Assembly (NCBI GenBank): GCA_036825195.1
Contig: DAISYQ010000001.1
Span: 124,001-188,000, forward strand
Reading direction: 5' to 3'
Source of the DNA: UBA2210 sp036825195
GTDB lineage: Bacteria > Desulfobacterota > Syntrophia > Syntrophales > UBA2210
DNA: 64,000 nt
Made by a program: the position numbers and the translations under genes. The notes below the pieces were generated by a model that saw only the letters and a list, made by a program, of their open reading frames with translations, had not been told where the DNA came from and ran no database searches. Shown here one piece after another: positions 52,484 through 61,591 of the stretch. Numbering within the stretch: position 1 is the first letter of the stretch; every line of letters starts with the position of its first letter.

Positions 52484-53398
52484 ATGAAATGGCTGTCGGC
52501 ATTGTTTGTGGTATTGATACTGATATTGGTTGGGATCTATTATGTTATCGATCCCGAAAAGGGTGAACTGAATGAAGCCGTGCGGGCACAGTTGGGCGGG
52601 ACCTACATACAACTCTCCGACGGCATGACGCACTATAAACTGGAGGGTCCGGACAACGGCCAGGTCGTGGTCCTTGTGCATGGAGGAACCATTCCGATAT
52701 GGACGTGGGACAAGCAGATTAAGGCATTAACCGGCGCAGGGTTCAGAACTCTCACCTACGATAAGTATGGCAGGGGATATTCTGACCGACCCGACGTAAC
52801 CTATGACCAGGCTCTGTATCAAAAGCAACTCCTTGAGCTGGTTGACAAACTGGCGTTAACGGAACCGTTTGATCTGGTCGGCCTTTCCCTCGGAGGTGGT
52901 ACTGCTGTCAATGTTACCGCCCACTATCCCGACAGGGTTCGGAAACTGGTTCTGATCTCTCCGCTGATCAATAATTTCAAGATTCCGTCCTTCTTTCACA
53001 TCCCTGTTTTCGGTGAATTCATGGCACGCATTGCCGGGATACGAGTCATCGTTAACCGCTTTGTTTCCCTCTTTGAAAATAATCCGGAGTCCGCAAAATA
53101 TACCAGGCTTTTTAAGGAACAAACCACCTATAAAGGATTTCAGCGATCCATGCTGTCGATGCTGAGAAACGATGCCGTTGGGGATTATCGTCATGCCTAT
53201 CGGATCGTCGGCAATCAGAACCGTGACATACTGCTGATGTGGGGAATGGATGATACCGAGATCACTCAAGAAATGATCGACAGCATACGCTCCTTGATCC
53301 CCCGTCTTACCTTCCATCCGGTGGCAGGTGTCGGTCACGGAATCGTGTTCCAGAAAACCGATGCCGTCAACAGCCTTCTCATAAACTTTTTGTCATGA
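52484..53398 (+). CDS. Alpha/beta hydrolase, membrane-anchored
   Basis: 304 residues. One N-terminal membrane segment (LSALFVVLILILVGIYYVI), then an alpha/beta hydrolase: oxyanion VLVHGGTIPIWTWD, nucleophile Ser in LVGLSLGGGTAVN, Asp in LLMWGMDDTEIT, His in AGVGHGIVFQ. Likely an esterase or lipase-like enzyme facing the periplasm or inner membrane. Start ATG 52484 after GGAGGG. Located 72 nt after the DUF2600 gene in the same direction; a shared role is possible but unproven. Confidence 0.88.
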   Translation: MKWLSALFVVLILILVGIYYVIDPEKGELNEAVRAQLGGTYIQLSDGMTHYKLEGPDNGQVVVLVHGGTIPIWTWDKQIKALTGAGFRTLTYDKYGRGYSDRPDVTYDQALYQKQLLELVDKLALTEPFDLVGLSLGGGTAVNVTAHYPDRVRKLVLISPLINNFKIPSFFHIPVFGEFMARIAGIRVIVNRFVSLFENNPESAKYTRLFKEQTTYKGFQRSMLSMLRNDAVGDYRHAYRIVGNQNRDILLMWGMDDTEITQEMIDSIRSLIPRLTFHPVAGVGHGIVFQKTDAVNSLLINFLS

Positions 53399-53470
53399 TA
53401 CAGTTTGAGGATCTCTTTGTAATCCTTGCGGATACCGCGTCCGAGACGGCATCGCCGTGTTCCCGTGGAT

Positions 53471-54232
53471 CTATCCTTCCAGGATCGCCACAACCCTCGC
53501 GGGGCCGGCACTTCCCCCCTTGATCTTTAACGGAAAACAGGCCACCTTGAATCCAAACGGCGGGAGCGGTCCCAGATTGACAAGCCGTTCGATGTGACAG
53601 TATGGAATCCCGGCCTGATGGGCTGCCCAGAAGATACCTGTTTTCTGTTTTTCGATGGCCTCCTGGGCCTGCTTATCGAGTGGTGCATCCCAGCCCCATC
53701 CGTCGATACCCATGACACGGATACCCTTTTCGTACAGCCACCTCGTGGACTGCGCCGTGACACCGCAGCCCTTGAACATGTAATCGGGTTCGCCGTAAAA
53801 TACATCTCTTCCGGTCTGAATCAATACGATATCCATTGGCTTGAGTTCATATCCGATACGCCCCAGTTCCTCTTCAATATCTCTTACGGTAACGGCATCC
53901 CCCTCTCCTTTCCATGCCATGTCCAACTTCACACCGTCACCGAAGAACCACTCAAGCGGCAGTTCGTCAATCGTTTGAGATCTGTCCCCTTTCATGGTGC
54001 TGTTATAATGCCATGGAGCATCGACATGGGTCGAGTTGTGCGTTCCGAGCCTGGTAATCGTTTCCGTTGCCCACCCCTCGCCATCGCGAAAGAGCTTCGG
54101 CGGAAGGTGCAGCAGGGCTTCCACCTCCGCTGCGCCTTCGGCATGACTGTGATAGGCAATCTCTGTCTTCAGGAATTCTGGGGTACCTTCGGGACTCGGA
54201 GAAATCGTTGCTGAAAGATCTATAATGCGCAT
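53471..54232 (-). CDS. Cyclase-family (kynurenine formamidase-like) hydrolase
   Basis: 253 residues. Metal-binding motif THNSTHVDAPWHY fits the family H-x-G-T-H-x-D-x-P-x-H, with Ser in place of Gly. A further conserved stretch is DIVLIQTGRDVFYGEPDYMFKGCGV. Members hydrolyse N-formylkynurenine, isatin or other cyclic or amide substrates with Mn/Zn. No tryptophan-degradation genes lie nearby, so the substrate is unknown. Start ATG 54232 with GGAGGCG. Single gene, divergent from moaC. Confidence 0.87.
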   Translation of the reverse strand: MRIIDLSATISPSPEGTPEFLKTEIAYHSHAEGAAEVEALLHLPPKLFRDGEGWATETITRLGTHNSTHVDAPWHYNSTMKGDRSQTIDELPLEWFFGDGVKLDMAWKGEGDAVTVRDIEEELGRIGYELKPMDIVLIQTGRDVFYGEPDYMFKGCGVTAQSTRWLYEKGIRVMGIDGWGWDAPLDKQAQEAIEKQKTGIFWAAHQAGIPYCHIERLVNLGPLPPFGFKVACFPLKIKGGSAGPARVVAILEG

Positions 54233-54482
54233 ATGATACGCCTCCTTATAATGAAATTTACCCTCGTACGGCTCCTCTGATAGTTGACTAACCTATTATC
54301 ATAAAATGTCAAGAAAGATATGAGACCGGCATAATCCGAGGCAGGACAGGGTACGGCACCATATTCGCCGGTCGCACATGTATGAATCCGTCAGGCACAA
54401 AATTTATTCCCCTGACCTTTAACTCTCTTGACTGTATGTATGGGCTGTGCTAATTTTTCTCTCGGAGCGCCAAGGGACACGT

Positions 54483-54959
54483 ATGAACTTTACCCACCTA
54501 GATGCAAACAACAGACCGAAGATGGTCGATGTCACGGCCAAGGAACCGACCTTGCGGGAAGCCGTCGCCTGCGGCATGGTACTGATGAAATCTGATACCG
54601 TACAAGCCATCGAATCGGGCGGCGTTTCAAAGGGTAATGTGTATGCCACGGCAAAGATCGCAGGAATCATGGCTGCCAAGAAGACAAGCGACATGATTCC
54701 GATGTGCCATCCTCTTGAACTGACCGGGATCGACATCGATTTTTCGAGCAATATTGAGAAGGGCGAGATAACCATTACCGCAAAAACCACAGCCTTCCAT
54801 AGAACGGGCGTGGAGATGGAAGCCATGGCCGCGGTGAGTGTGGCCGCTCTCACGATATACGATATGTGCAAATCTGCGGACAGAGCGATTGTATTGTCCG
54901 ATATAAAGCTGCTGAAAAAAAGCGGGGGCAAGAGCGGCACATTTGTGAGGGAAGAATAA
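54483..54959 (+). CDS. moaC: Cyclic pyranopterin monophosphate synthase (MoaC)
   Basis: 158 residues from ATG 54483; an open frame starts at GTG 54447, but family members begin with FTHLD. Signature motifs: FTHLDANNRPKMVDV, GNVYATAKIAGIMAAKKTSDMIPMCHPL, and GVEMEAMAAVSVAALTIYDMCKS. Acts with MoaA to make the first pterin intermediate of molybdenum cofactor. No other moa genes lie beside it. No molybdenum-cofactor riboswitch was recognised in the 250 bp upstream. Confidence 0.96.
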   Translation: MNFTHLDANNRPKMVDVTAKEPTLREAVACGMVLMKSDTVQAIESGGVSKGNVYATAKIAGIMAAKKTSDMIPMCHPLELTGIDIDFSSNIEKGEITITAKTTAFHRTGVEMEAMAAVSVAALTIYDMCKSADRAIVLSDIKLLKKSGGKSGTFVREE

Positions 54960-54965
54960 CCGGCC

Positions 54966-55481
54966 ATGCAGACAAATATCTACACAACGAGAAGGTCCTT
55001 TCTCATTCCTATGTTCCTGGACTCGGTGTTTCTTCTCGTATTATTAATCATTTCTATCGTTGACAAGAAGCTTCCCCTTGAAACGATAGTGCTTGCCATT
55101 ATATGCGTCCCTGCCCTCTATATTTTTCTTGAATCGGCCGCGCGCAGGACAACGATTGGAGAGGACGGCATCACGATACGGAAGCTTTTCAGAGGAAAAC
55201 GACTCCAATGGGATCATATTACGAACGTGGATGCCATGGCAGTGCATAAAAAAGTGTATCTGCTTTTAACCACGAAGCGAGGATTTCATGCCTTAGCTAA
55301 TTCCCATGGAGATTTTACCTCTCTTGTAAAAGATGTTGTCCGGCATGTCGATCAGGAAAAGGTCGAAGAGTATGTCACCAATATTATAGAACACCCGGTA
55401 AAAAGGATATCTGATATAGTATCCGCATGGATTGCGTCTGTTATTCTTCTAGGAGCCATTATCCTGAAGATTGTCTATTAA
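54966..55481 (+). CDS. Membrane protein with bacterial PH-like domain
   Basis: 171 residues. Two N-terminal membrane segments (SFLIPMFLDSVFLLVLLIISI and ETIVLAIICVPALYIFLES), a soluble beta-rich middle (RTTIGEDGITIRKLFRGKRLQWDHITNVDAMAV) of the bacterial PH type, and a C-terminal membrane segment (IVSAWIASVILLGAIILKIV). Begins 6 nt after moaC and is probably co-transcribed. Function unknown. Confidence 0.75.
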   Translation: MQTNIYTTRRSFLIPMFLDSVFLLVLLIISIVDKKLPLETIVLAIICVPALYIFLESAARRTTIGEDGITIRKLFRGKRLQWDHITNVDAMAVHKKVYLLLTTKRGFHALANSHGDFTSLVKDVVRHVDQEKVEEYVTNIIEHPVKRISDIVSAWIASVILLGAIILKIVY

Positions 55482-55516
55482 ATTATTCTCATTCACATGT
55501 CATCAAGGAGCATGGT

Positions 55517-55804
55517 ATGGGCAAGCAGAAACAGATCAGAGCGGTCATCGAAGAGATTGATAATCCATCTTTTCCACTCATAGAAGAGATTCTCGAAATG
55601 AGAATCGATAAGGTCGTTACGATTCTCGGCTGTGAGGGAAATGGTAGAGGTGGTGTATATGATGAAGTTCTGTCGATAGTCGAAAAGGCCCTGATAAAAA
55701 TTGCCATGAGACGCTCTAATAACGTAAAAACAGCCGCTGCGGATTTCCTCGGTATCAACAGAAATACACTTCATTCCAAGATCAAGAAACTGAAGATACC
55801 GTAA
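55517..55804 (+). CDS. Small Fis-type DNA-binding protein
   Basis: 95 residues from ATG 55517 (AAGGAG 6 nt upstream). The C-terminal 45 residues form a Fis-like helix-turn-helix: VEKALIKIAMRRSNNVKTAAADFLGINRNTLHSKIKKL. The N-terminal half is acidic, without an AAA+ or receiver domain. Resembles the C-terminal domain of NtrC proteins standing alone, so it is probably a nucleoid or specific transcription factor. Confidence 0.82.
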   Translation: MGKQKQIRAVIEEIDNPSFPLIEEILEMRIDKVVTILGCEGNGRGGVYDEVLSIVEKALIKIAMRRSNNVKTAAADFLGINRNTLHSKIKKLKIP

Positions 55805-55933
55805 TAACCGGTAATGATCAGATCCTTTATTGGTCGTACCGGCATCTCCGCTGGAATGCTCCTCTACCGTTCACCATTATTCTACCATCTTCAGCAGGGG
55901 GATATACAGGACGGTCTATCTCTCTACCGATGG

Positions 55934-56731
55934 TTAGAGAAGCCGTTTGTCGAATGGATTGATACGGTTCAGAATGCGTATCATGCTATCATGTATAATC
56001 CTGTTTGACGCCACTATGCTCGGAGAGTCGAGATGGTAGCTGTTACCTGAAATATCGGTGACGATTCCGCCAGCCTCACAGACGATGAGCCATCCGGCGG
56101 CCGTATCCCACTGGTGGAGCTTGAGTTCCCAGAAACCATCAAAACGCCCCATCGCCGTATAGGCCAGATCGAGTGCTGCCGATCCTGCACGGCGGATAGC
56201 CTGGGCTTCCAGAGCCATCTCACTAAAATAGTTAATATTATTATTGGGATCCCTTCGTATATCATAGGGGAAACCCGTCGCCAGCAGGCTTTCCGAAATT
56301 TCCGTGGTTTGAGAAACTGAAATTGCTGAACCATTCACGAATGCTCCGCCTCCCTTTTCTGCCACAAACAACTCCTCCGACACGGGATTGTGTACGACAC
56401 CACATATGACCGCTCCATCTTTTTCCAGAGCAATTGAAATGCAGAAAACGGGAAATCCGTGGGCATAGTTTGTCGTTCCGTCGAGGGGATCAATGATCCA
56501 TCGATATGATGAACCTTTCCGTACCTCCGTTGACTCCTCCGACAGAATATTATGATCGGGGAATTTCCGGCCGATTTCCGATACTAATATCGTTTCGGAC
56601 ATCCTGTCGGCCTCTGTTACAATATCGATCTCTCCTTTGTAATCGATCTCGTGCTTCTCCTTAAATCTTTCTTTCAGAATCGCTCCCGCTTCCTTGGCGA
56701 TTGATACGGCAAATTTCCCATACTCTGTCAT
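55934..56731 (-). CDS. suhB: Inositol monophosphatase family protein
   Basis: 265 residues. Metal-binding motifs: EEST (about 64-67), IDPLDGTTNYAHGFP (about 84-98) and WDTAAGWLIVCEAGG (about 208). Dephosphorylates inositol monophosphate; SuhB relatives also aid rRNA transcription. Signature residues for the FBPase/IMPase fold are intact. Start ATG 56731 after AGGGAGAAA. Convergent with the Fis-like gene, divergent from the RodZ-like gene. Confidence 0.93.
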   Translation of the reverse strand: MTEYGKFAVSIAKEAGAILKERFKEKHEIDYKGEIDIVTEADRMSETILVSEIGRKFPDHNILSEESTEVRKGSSYRWIIDPLDGTTNYAHGFPVFCISIALEKDGAVICGVVHNPVSEELFVAEKGGGAFVNGSAISVSQTTEISESLLATGFPYDIRRDPNNNINYFSEMALEAQAIRRAGSAALDLAYTAMGRFDGFWELKLHQWDTAAGWLIVCEAGGIVTDISGNSYHLDSPSIVASNRIIHDSMIRILNRINPFDKRLL

Positions 56732-56871
56732 TTCATTTCTCCCTGATACGATAGTATCAGGGAGGTTCTTAACACTATTTTAAAAAACGTTAAAACAAAA
56801 TCTGTTGCTTCCCTCGTTGATTAATGATAGGTTTTACAATAATTTTTAAAGGATCTGGCGTATCGGCTGTT

Positions 56872-57936
56872 ATGGGCAAGAGGGAAAATGACATTGATAC
56901 AATAGAAGTGAATGTCAGTTCGGATGATCCCGTTCTTGATTTGAAAGCGATTAGGGAGGCCAAGGGTCTTACCTTAGAAGAGTTGACCTCCTCCACGAGA
57001 GTGAGTCCTTCAAATCTTAAAGCCATCGAAAACCAACAATTTGATAAGCTTCCTGAGCCGATATATGCGAAAGCTTTTATTGATACGTACGCTCGTGCAC
57101 TTGACATTGACAGCAACGAAATCCTCTCTCGTTACGACAAATTTCTGGTGAATCTTGCGCCCGATGAAAACCGGCACAAACTGCTAAAAAAGCTCGCACC
57201 GAAAAAAAGTCACACGAAATTTTGGATCTGGCTCGTCATTGCATCCTGTGTGATCGTATGCATAGGAGTTTTTTCTTTTTATCAATGGAGTCAGGACGGC
57301 GGTCAGAAAATCCAACAACTGGCATCTGTCGGAGAGATTAAGCCTGCCGGAGGGATCAAGGATACCACCGTGGAAGTTCCCTCAGCACCTGAAAAAGAGG
57401 CTGCCACCATTGCGGAAAATGATCTTCAGGATTCGTCAGCGGAGATGGCCGCACCGGAGAACGAGGGTATCGACACCGAAGGAGATGGGAATGAACCGGA
57501 GGTGCAGGAAACAGACGTGGTAGACAGCTCTGATGCCGATACCATACAAGATACCGCACCTGCAATCGCAGAAGAGGTACCGTCGAAAGAGGGGGGCGCC
57601 CAGCCGGTGGAAGAGGGTCCTCAACAGGAGAGTACAGATCAGCAGGAGGTTACGGTACAACAGCCTGCCGACGATGCTGTAACCGACAACGAGGGATCGT
57701 ACATACTTGTTATCGCGGCATCCGAATTGACTTGGATACAGATCCAACGGGATGCGGGAGCGGCAGCAGAGATCATGTTACGACCGGGTGAAAAAATTAC
57801 AAAAAGGGCATTGGAGAAATTCAGCCTTATCATTGGTAATGCGGCGGGTGTGGATATCAGCTTTCAGGGAAAACCCCTCGGCCTTTTAGGCAAACACGGC
57901 GAGGTTGTCCACCTGATATTACCGGCTGATATATAA
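56872..57936 (+). CDS. RodZ-like helix-turn-helix membrane protein
   Basis: 354 residues from ATG 56872; the frame is open from 56824. N-terminal Xre/RodZ helix-turn-helix (LKAIREAKGLTLEELTSSTRVS, AIENQQFDKLPEPIYAKAFI), one membrane segment (FWIWLVIASCVIVCIGVFSFY, about 120-140), a long acidic Pro/Glu/Asp-rich periplasmic linker (about 145-275) and a C-terminal DUF4115 domain (ELTWIQIQRDAGAAAEIMLRPGE...GNAAGVDISFQGKPL). This matches RodZ, which links MreB to the cell-wall machinery. Single gene followed by tatA. Confidence 0.88.
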   Translation: MGKRENDIDTIEVNVSSDDPVLDLKAIREAKGLTLEELTSSTRVSPSNLKAIENQQFDKLPEPIYAKAFIDTYARALDIDSNEILSRYDKFLVNLAPDENRHKLLKKLAPKKSHTKFWIWLVIASCVIVCIGVFSFYQWSQDGGQKIQQLASVGEIKPAGGIKDTTVEVPSAPEKEAATIAENDLQDSSAEMAAPENEGIDTEGDGNEPEVQETDVVDSSDADTIQDTAPAIAEEVPSKEGGAQPVEEGPQQESTDQQEVTVQQPADDAVTDNEGSYILVIAASELTWIQIQRDAGAAAEIMLRPGEKITKRALEKFSLIIGNAAGVDISFQGKPLGLLGKHGEVVHLILPADI

Positions 57937-58076
57937 AAACAAGTATTGACAAGGATTGTCTTATACCCTAATCTCCACCAATACAACCCATCGAGAATCA
58001 CAATGTATGGGGATTAGATTTTAAAACAATCGTAAGACAGGGATTGCGATACCCTGTGTCGAGAGGTGAATCACGT

Positions 58077-58268
58077 ATGTTCGGAATAGGCGTGCCAGAG
58101 CTGTTGATTATCCTAGTGATTATTCTGATTATCTTTGGTGCCGGTAAGCTTCCTGAAATAGGCGGTGCCATAGGCAAGGGCATCAAAAACTTCAAGAAAT
58201 CTTACCAAGATAACGACGAGGTGGAAAACGCCGAGGGTACCAAGAAGATCAACAACGACAGCAAGTAA
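58077..58268 (+). CDS. tatA: Sec-independent protein translocase TatA
   Basis: 63 residues from ATG 58077 (AGAGGTGA upstream; an earlier in-frame codon at 58044 gives an unlikely N-terminus). MFGIGVPELLIILVIILIIFG forms the membrane helix with the usual Phe-Gly hinge, followed by the amphipathic helix GKLPEIGGAIGKGIKNFKKS and an acidic tail. Pore-forming subunit for folded twin-arginine proteins. No tatC lies beside it. Confidence 0.93.
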   Translation: MFGIGVPELLIILVIILIIFGAGKLPEIGGAIGKGIKNFKKSYQDNDEVENAEGTKKINNDSK

Positions 58269-58446
58269 TCCATTTCGAGACAGACGGAGGTGGTCCATCG
58301 AGTCATTATCGATCCTACAAATTTCTGTAGGTTGTCGGAACGCCAACCGTAAGATGCTCCCTTCGGCCTCGTAATATCATCACGAAGAAGGATTCCCGCC
58401 TTTCAAAGTATCAAGCCCCAAAATTTCCGGATCCTTCAGCCATATC

Positions 58447-59151
58447 TCATAATGACTTCTCAGGCTTTTCAGAGGGCAGAAGGTACGATTCAACAAAATC
58501 CATGACAAATCGGGCATAGTCCTCCACGGACACCTTTCTTCTTCGGTATTTCCACCGCTTAAGATACCAGTCCTGAAGCACGGCCTTGATGACGGCCGCC
58601 GTGAGATCCCCTTCAACGGTCGCAAAGAGCCCCGCCGCAATACCTTCTTCAACGATGTCGGAAAAGATATTTTCCGTAAACAGCTCCGCCTCGATGGCTT
58701 TTTTGTGTGTGTCTTTATTGAGGTTTTTGGTCTCCATATAGGCAAAGTAAAACCAGAGTTGCATGACTTCACTGAGATACAGGTGAGTCTGTATCGCCCT
58801 TCTCAGTTTCTGATGCGGATCGTCGATTCCTTCAATCTGGTCGGCAAGCACCTTCACAACAAGGGTTTGCCCCTGGGTTTGTATCATATCGAGGAGCTCT
58901 TCCTTACTGGAAAAATAGGTATAGAGGGCGCCCATGCTGAGTCCCGCTTCGGTGCTCAACTCCCGAAGGCTCATGGCCGTAAATCCCTTCTTGTTGCTTA
59001 TGGCGAGTGCCGCATCGAATATCTTGACAAGATTCTTGACGGCAACACCCTCTTTCTTTATCTTTATTTTTTCCCTGTTTTCCAGAAAGAGTTCCCTGCA
59101 GATATCCTCCTCGGAAAGATTGACCATCTTTTTAAAGGTTTCAAATCTCAC
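58447..59151 (-). CDS. TetR/AcrR-family transcriptional regulator
   Basis: 234 residues. An unusual N-terminal extension of about 38 residues precedes the DNA-binding domain (KIFDAALAISNKKGFTAMSLRELSTEAGLSMGALYTYFSSKEELLD). The helical ligand domain follows. Such repressors often bind the acyl-CoA produced by the operon they control. It is the last gene of the operon; its start lies 9 nt after the acyl-CoA dehydrogenase stop, so it is probably an autoregulated part of it. Confidence 0.88.
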   Translation of the reverse strand: MRFETFKKMVNLSEEDICRELFLENREKIKIKKEGVAVKNLVKIFDAALAISNKKGFTAMSLRELSTEAGLSMGALYTYFSSKEELLDMIQTQGQTLVVKVLADQIEGIDDPHQKLRRAIQTHLYLSEVMQLWFYFAYMETKNLNKDTHKKAIEAELFTENIFSDIVEEGIAAGLFATVEGDLTAAVIKAVLQDWYLKRWKYRRRKVSVEDYARFVMDFVESYLLPSEKPEKSL

Positions 59152-59160
59152 GTTCGCCTC

Positions 59161-60369
59161 TTACCTCACTTCTCGATCCTTGTATTCCCTCAGAATCCTG
59201 CGGGCAACGGACACCTTGTGCACCTCGTCCGCACCGTCATATATCCTGGCTGCCCGTTCATGGCGGTAATAATAGGGAATTATGCAGTCATCCGTCATCC
59301 CCAGTCCTCCGTGGACCTGCAGTGCCTTGTCCATTACATTCTGCATCACATTCGCCACGTAGAATTTGATGAGAGAAATATCCTCTCGCACCTCTTTGAC
59401 GCCATGGTTCTCGATCTTCCATGCGGTATGGAGTGTGAACAGCCGCGCCGCCTGTATATCGGCGGCACACTCGGCAATCCAGGCCTGAATGATCTGCTTT
59501 GTTGCAAGGGTCCTTCCATCCGGTGTCACCACCCTCTCCGATGCCCGTTTGCACATGAGGTCAAACATCCTCTTGCAGATTCCCAGCCATCTCATACAGT
59601 GATGAATGCGGCCCGGTCCGAGTCGCTCCTGGGCGATGACAAATGCATGTCCTTCCGGACCCAGAAGATTTGTCAGGGGCACGCGACAATTCTGATACAT
59701 GATCTCTCCATGACCGGTATAATCCGTGCCTGCTTCTCCCATGACCGGGATATTCCGAACCTGATTGAAGCCGGGGGTGTCGGTGGGAACGATGATCATA
59801 CTGGTCCGAAGATAGGGAGGATTTTCCGGGTTTGTCGTGGCCATCACAATGGCAAAGGCAGCGCCGTCCGATGAAGAGGAGTACCACTTATGACCATTGA
59901 TGACATACTCGTCCCCATCTTTGACGGCCGTGGCATTCATCATCACCGGGTTGGAGCCGGGCATGTCGATCTCGGTCATGGAAAAACAGCTCCTCATATC
60001 TCCCGCCACGAGCGGTCTGAGCCACTTCTCTTTCTGCTCGTCGGTTCCGTACTTGTAAAGGATCTCTATATTACCGGCATCAGGGGCCTGACACCCAAAA
60101 ACGTAGTGACCGATGGGCGATCTACCCAGGGATTCGGATACAAAGGCATGTTCCACAAGATTAAGACCCATGCCGCCGAATTCCTTCGGATGATTCGGGG
60201 CCCAGAGCTCCATCTGTTTCACCATTTTTCTCTTTTCCGCAAGCACGGGGAGCATCTCCCTGAACGTCTTGTTCAGAAATTCGGGCTCGAGGGGTATGAG
60301 TTCCTTATCTACAAACTCATCGATCATGCCCGTAATAACCTGGATTGTTTCAGGTATTGAAAAATCCAT
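59161..60369 (-). CDS. ACAD10/11-like acyl-CoA dehydrogenase
   Basis: 402 residues from ATG 60369 (GGAGGTGTCAC upstream). ACAD motifs: SMTEIDMPGSNPV, INGHKWYSSSSDGA, ERLGPGRIHHCMRWLG, QVHGGLGMTDD. The usual catalytic position reads RIYDGADEVHKVSVARRIL, with Asp instead of Glu. This EIDMPGSNP / H-x-MRW / D-G-x-D-E-V-H pattern is that of the ACAD10/ACAD11 group, which acts on 4-phosphorylated acyl-CoA intermediates. The kinase gene encoded directly upstream supports this role. Confidence 0.88.
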   Translation of the reverse strand: MDFSIPETIQVITGMIDEFVDKELIPLEPEFLNKTFREMLPVLAEKRKMVKQMELWAPNHPKEFGGMGLNLVEHAFVSESLGRSPIGHYVFGCQAPDAGNIEILYKYGTDEQKEKWLRPLVAGDMRSCFSMTEIDMPGSNPVMMNATAVKDGDEYVINGHKWYSSSSDGAAFAIVMATTNPENPPYLRTSMIIVPTDTPGFNQVRNIPVMGEAGTDYTGHGEIMYQNCRVPLTNLLGPEGHAFVIAQERLGPGRIHHCMRWLGICKRMFDLMCKRASERVVTPDGRTLATKQIIQAWIAECAADIQAARLFTLHTAWKIENHGVKEVREDISLIKFYVANVMQNVMDKALQVHGGLGMTDDCIIPYYYRHERAARIYDGADEVHKVSVARRILREYKDREVR

Positions 60370-60498
60370 GTGACACCTCCTTCGAGGATATGTTGTGATC
60401 ATGATTGGGTTTACAAGATTGCACTCCCTTGTGTTTCTTATGGACAAACATATGAAACCCCGAACGGTTTATGCTTTCAATGCAAGGATATAGATGCC

Positions 60499-61566
60499 TT
60501 ACAGAGAGCCCTTTTCTAGTGCCCGCAACGCCGCCCGTTCCAGGATTTGAACCCCCACGATCATCATCTGGAACCTCTGATCGGATGTCTGTCCGTGATA
60601 GTAACGGTAGTAGATCTGCTGGGCGATAACCGCCAGGCGGAACAGACCGAAACAGTAGTAAAAGGTGATATCATCAAATGATATGCCGGATTTTTCCGCG
60701 TAGAGATCGATCTGTTCTTTCCGGGTCATCGCAAACTCGATTGGCTCCGGCATAAACCGCAGCATCTGCAGTTCGGGCGGATCATTTTTTTCCACACGAT
60801 ATGCCAGAATATTCCCGATATCCATGGCCGGATCTCCGATGGTGGCCATCTCCCAATCCAATACCCCGATAATACTGGTCGGATCGTTGATGTCGACGAC
60901 CATGTTATCGAGCTTGAAATCGTTATGTACAATGGCCGCGCGATCGGGATCGGGGGGCATGTTTGCATGAATCCATGACATGATAACTTCACAATCCGGA
61001 GCATCAGGGGTGCGAGCCTGACGGTAGCGTTCGCTCCAACCTTCGACCTGGCGCTGTATATATCCTTCGGGCTTGCCGAAGGTCTCGAGCCCGACCTGTT
61101 TGTAATCGATGGAGTGCAGACGGGCATGCACATCCACCATGTTTTCGTTCAACGCACGGGCCTGATCCGGGTTGAACATGACACCATCGGGAAGCTCCTT
61201 CCTGATTACCATCCCCTTGATACGCTTCATCAGATAGAATGGACTGCCCAGTATGGAATCGTCTTCCGTATACAGAACAGGTGCCGGACACCAGGGGAAC
61301 ACCCCGTGCAGTGCACCCAGAATCGTGTACTCCCGTTGCATATCATGGGCGGTCTTTGCCTTCCTGCCTATGGGAGGCCGTCTGAGAATCAACTCTTCGT
61401 TCCCGATCCTGACAAGATAGGTGAGGTTTGAGTGACCGCCGGGAAATTGTTTGAGCATGACAGGGCCTTTCAGACTCGGGAGAGCCTCTTTCAGAAATGA
61501 CTCTATCGTGCCGATATTGAGTTCCTCTCCTTTCCTGGCCGAGACCGCCTGGTCTGCTGCTTTCAT
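60499..61566 (-). CDS. APH-type phosphotransferase, ACAD10/11 kinase-domain-like
   Basis: 355 residues from ATG 61566 (AAAGGGGGGTGG upstream). Aminoglycoside-phosphotransferase fold: catalytic loop IVHNDFKLDNMVVD (His, Asp, Asn) and metal motif GVLDWEMATIGDPAMDIG. N-terminal GGHSNLTYLV and RRPPIGRKAKTAHDMQREY are typical of the kinase domain fused to ACAD in human ACAD10/11 and of LvaA in Pseudomonas. Probably phosphorylates the hydroxyl of a 4-hydroxyacyl-CoA, although this is inferred. Located between the phosphotriesterase-like and ACAD genes. Confidence 0.88.
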   Translation of the reverse strand: MKAADQAVSARKGEELNIGTIESFLKEALPSLKGPVMLKQFPGGHSNLTYLVRIGNEELILRRPPIGRKAKTAHDMQREYTILGALHGVFPWCPAPVLYTEDDSILGSPFYLMKRIKGMVIRKELPDGVMFNPDQARALNENMVDVHARLHSIDYKQVGLETFGKPEGYIQRQVEGWSERYRQARTPDAPDCEVIMSWIHANMPPDPDRAAIVHNDFKLDNMVVDINDPTSIIGVLDWEMATIGDPAMDIGNILAYRVEKNDPPELQMLRFMPEPIEFAMTRKEQIDLYAEKSGISFDDITFYYCFGLFRLAVIAQQIYYRYYHGQTSDQRFQMMIVGVQILERAALRALEKGSL

Positions 61567-61591
61567 CACCACCCCCCTTTCGTAGGTACAT

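Noticed and set aside
54233..54482. Possible molybdenum-cofactor riboswitch before moaC
   Set aside because: None of the conserved Moco-motif elements could be found by eye.
58380..58772. 130-codon minus-strand frame overlapping the TetR gene
   Set aside because: Out-of-frame shadow of the TetR regulator; composition is Ser/Arg-rich as expected of a shadow.
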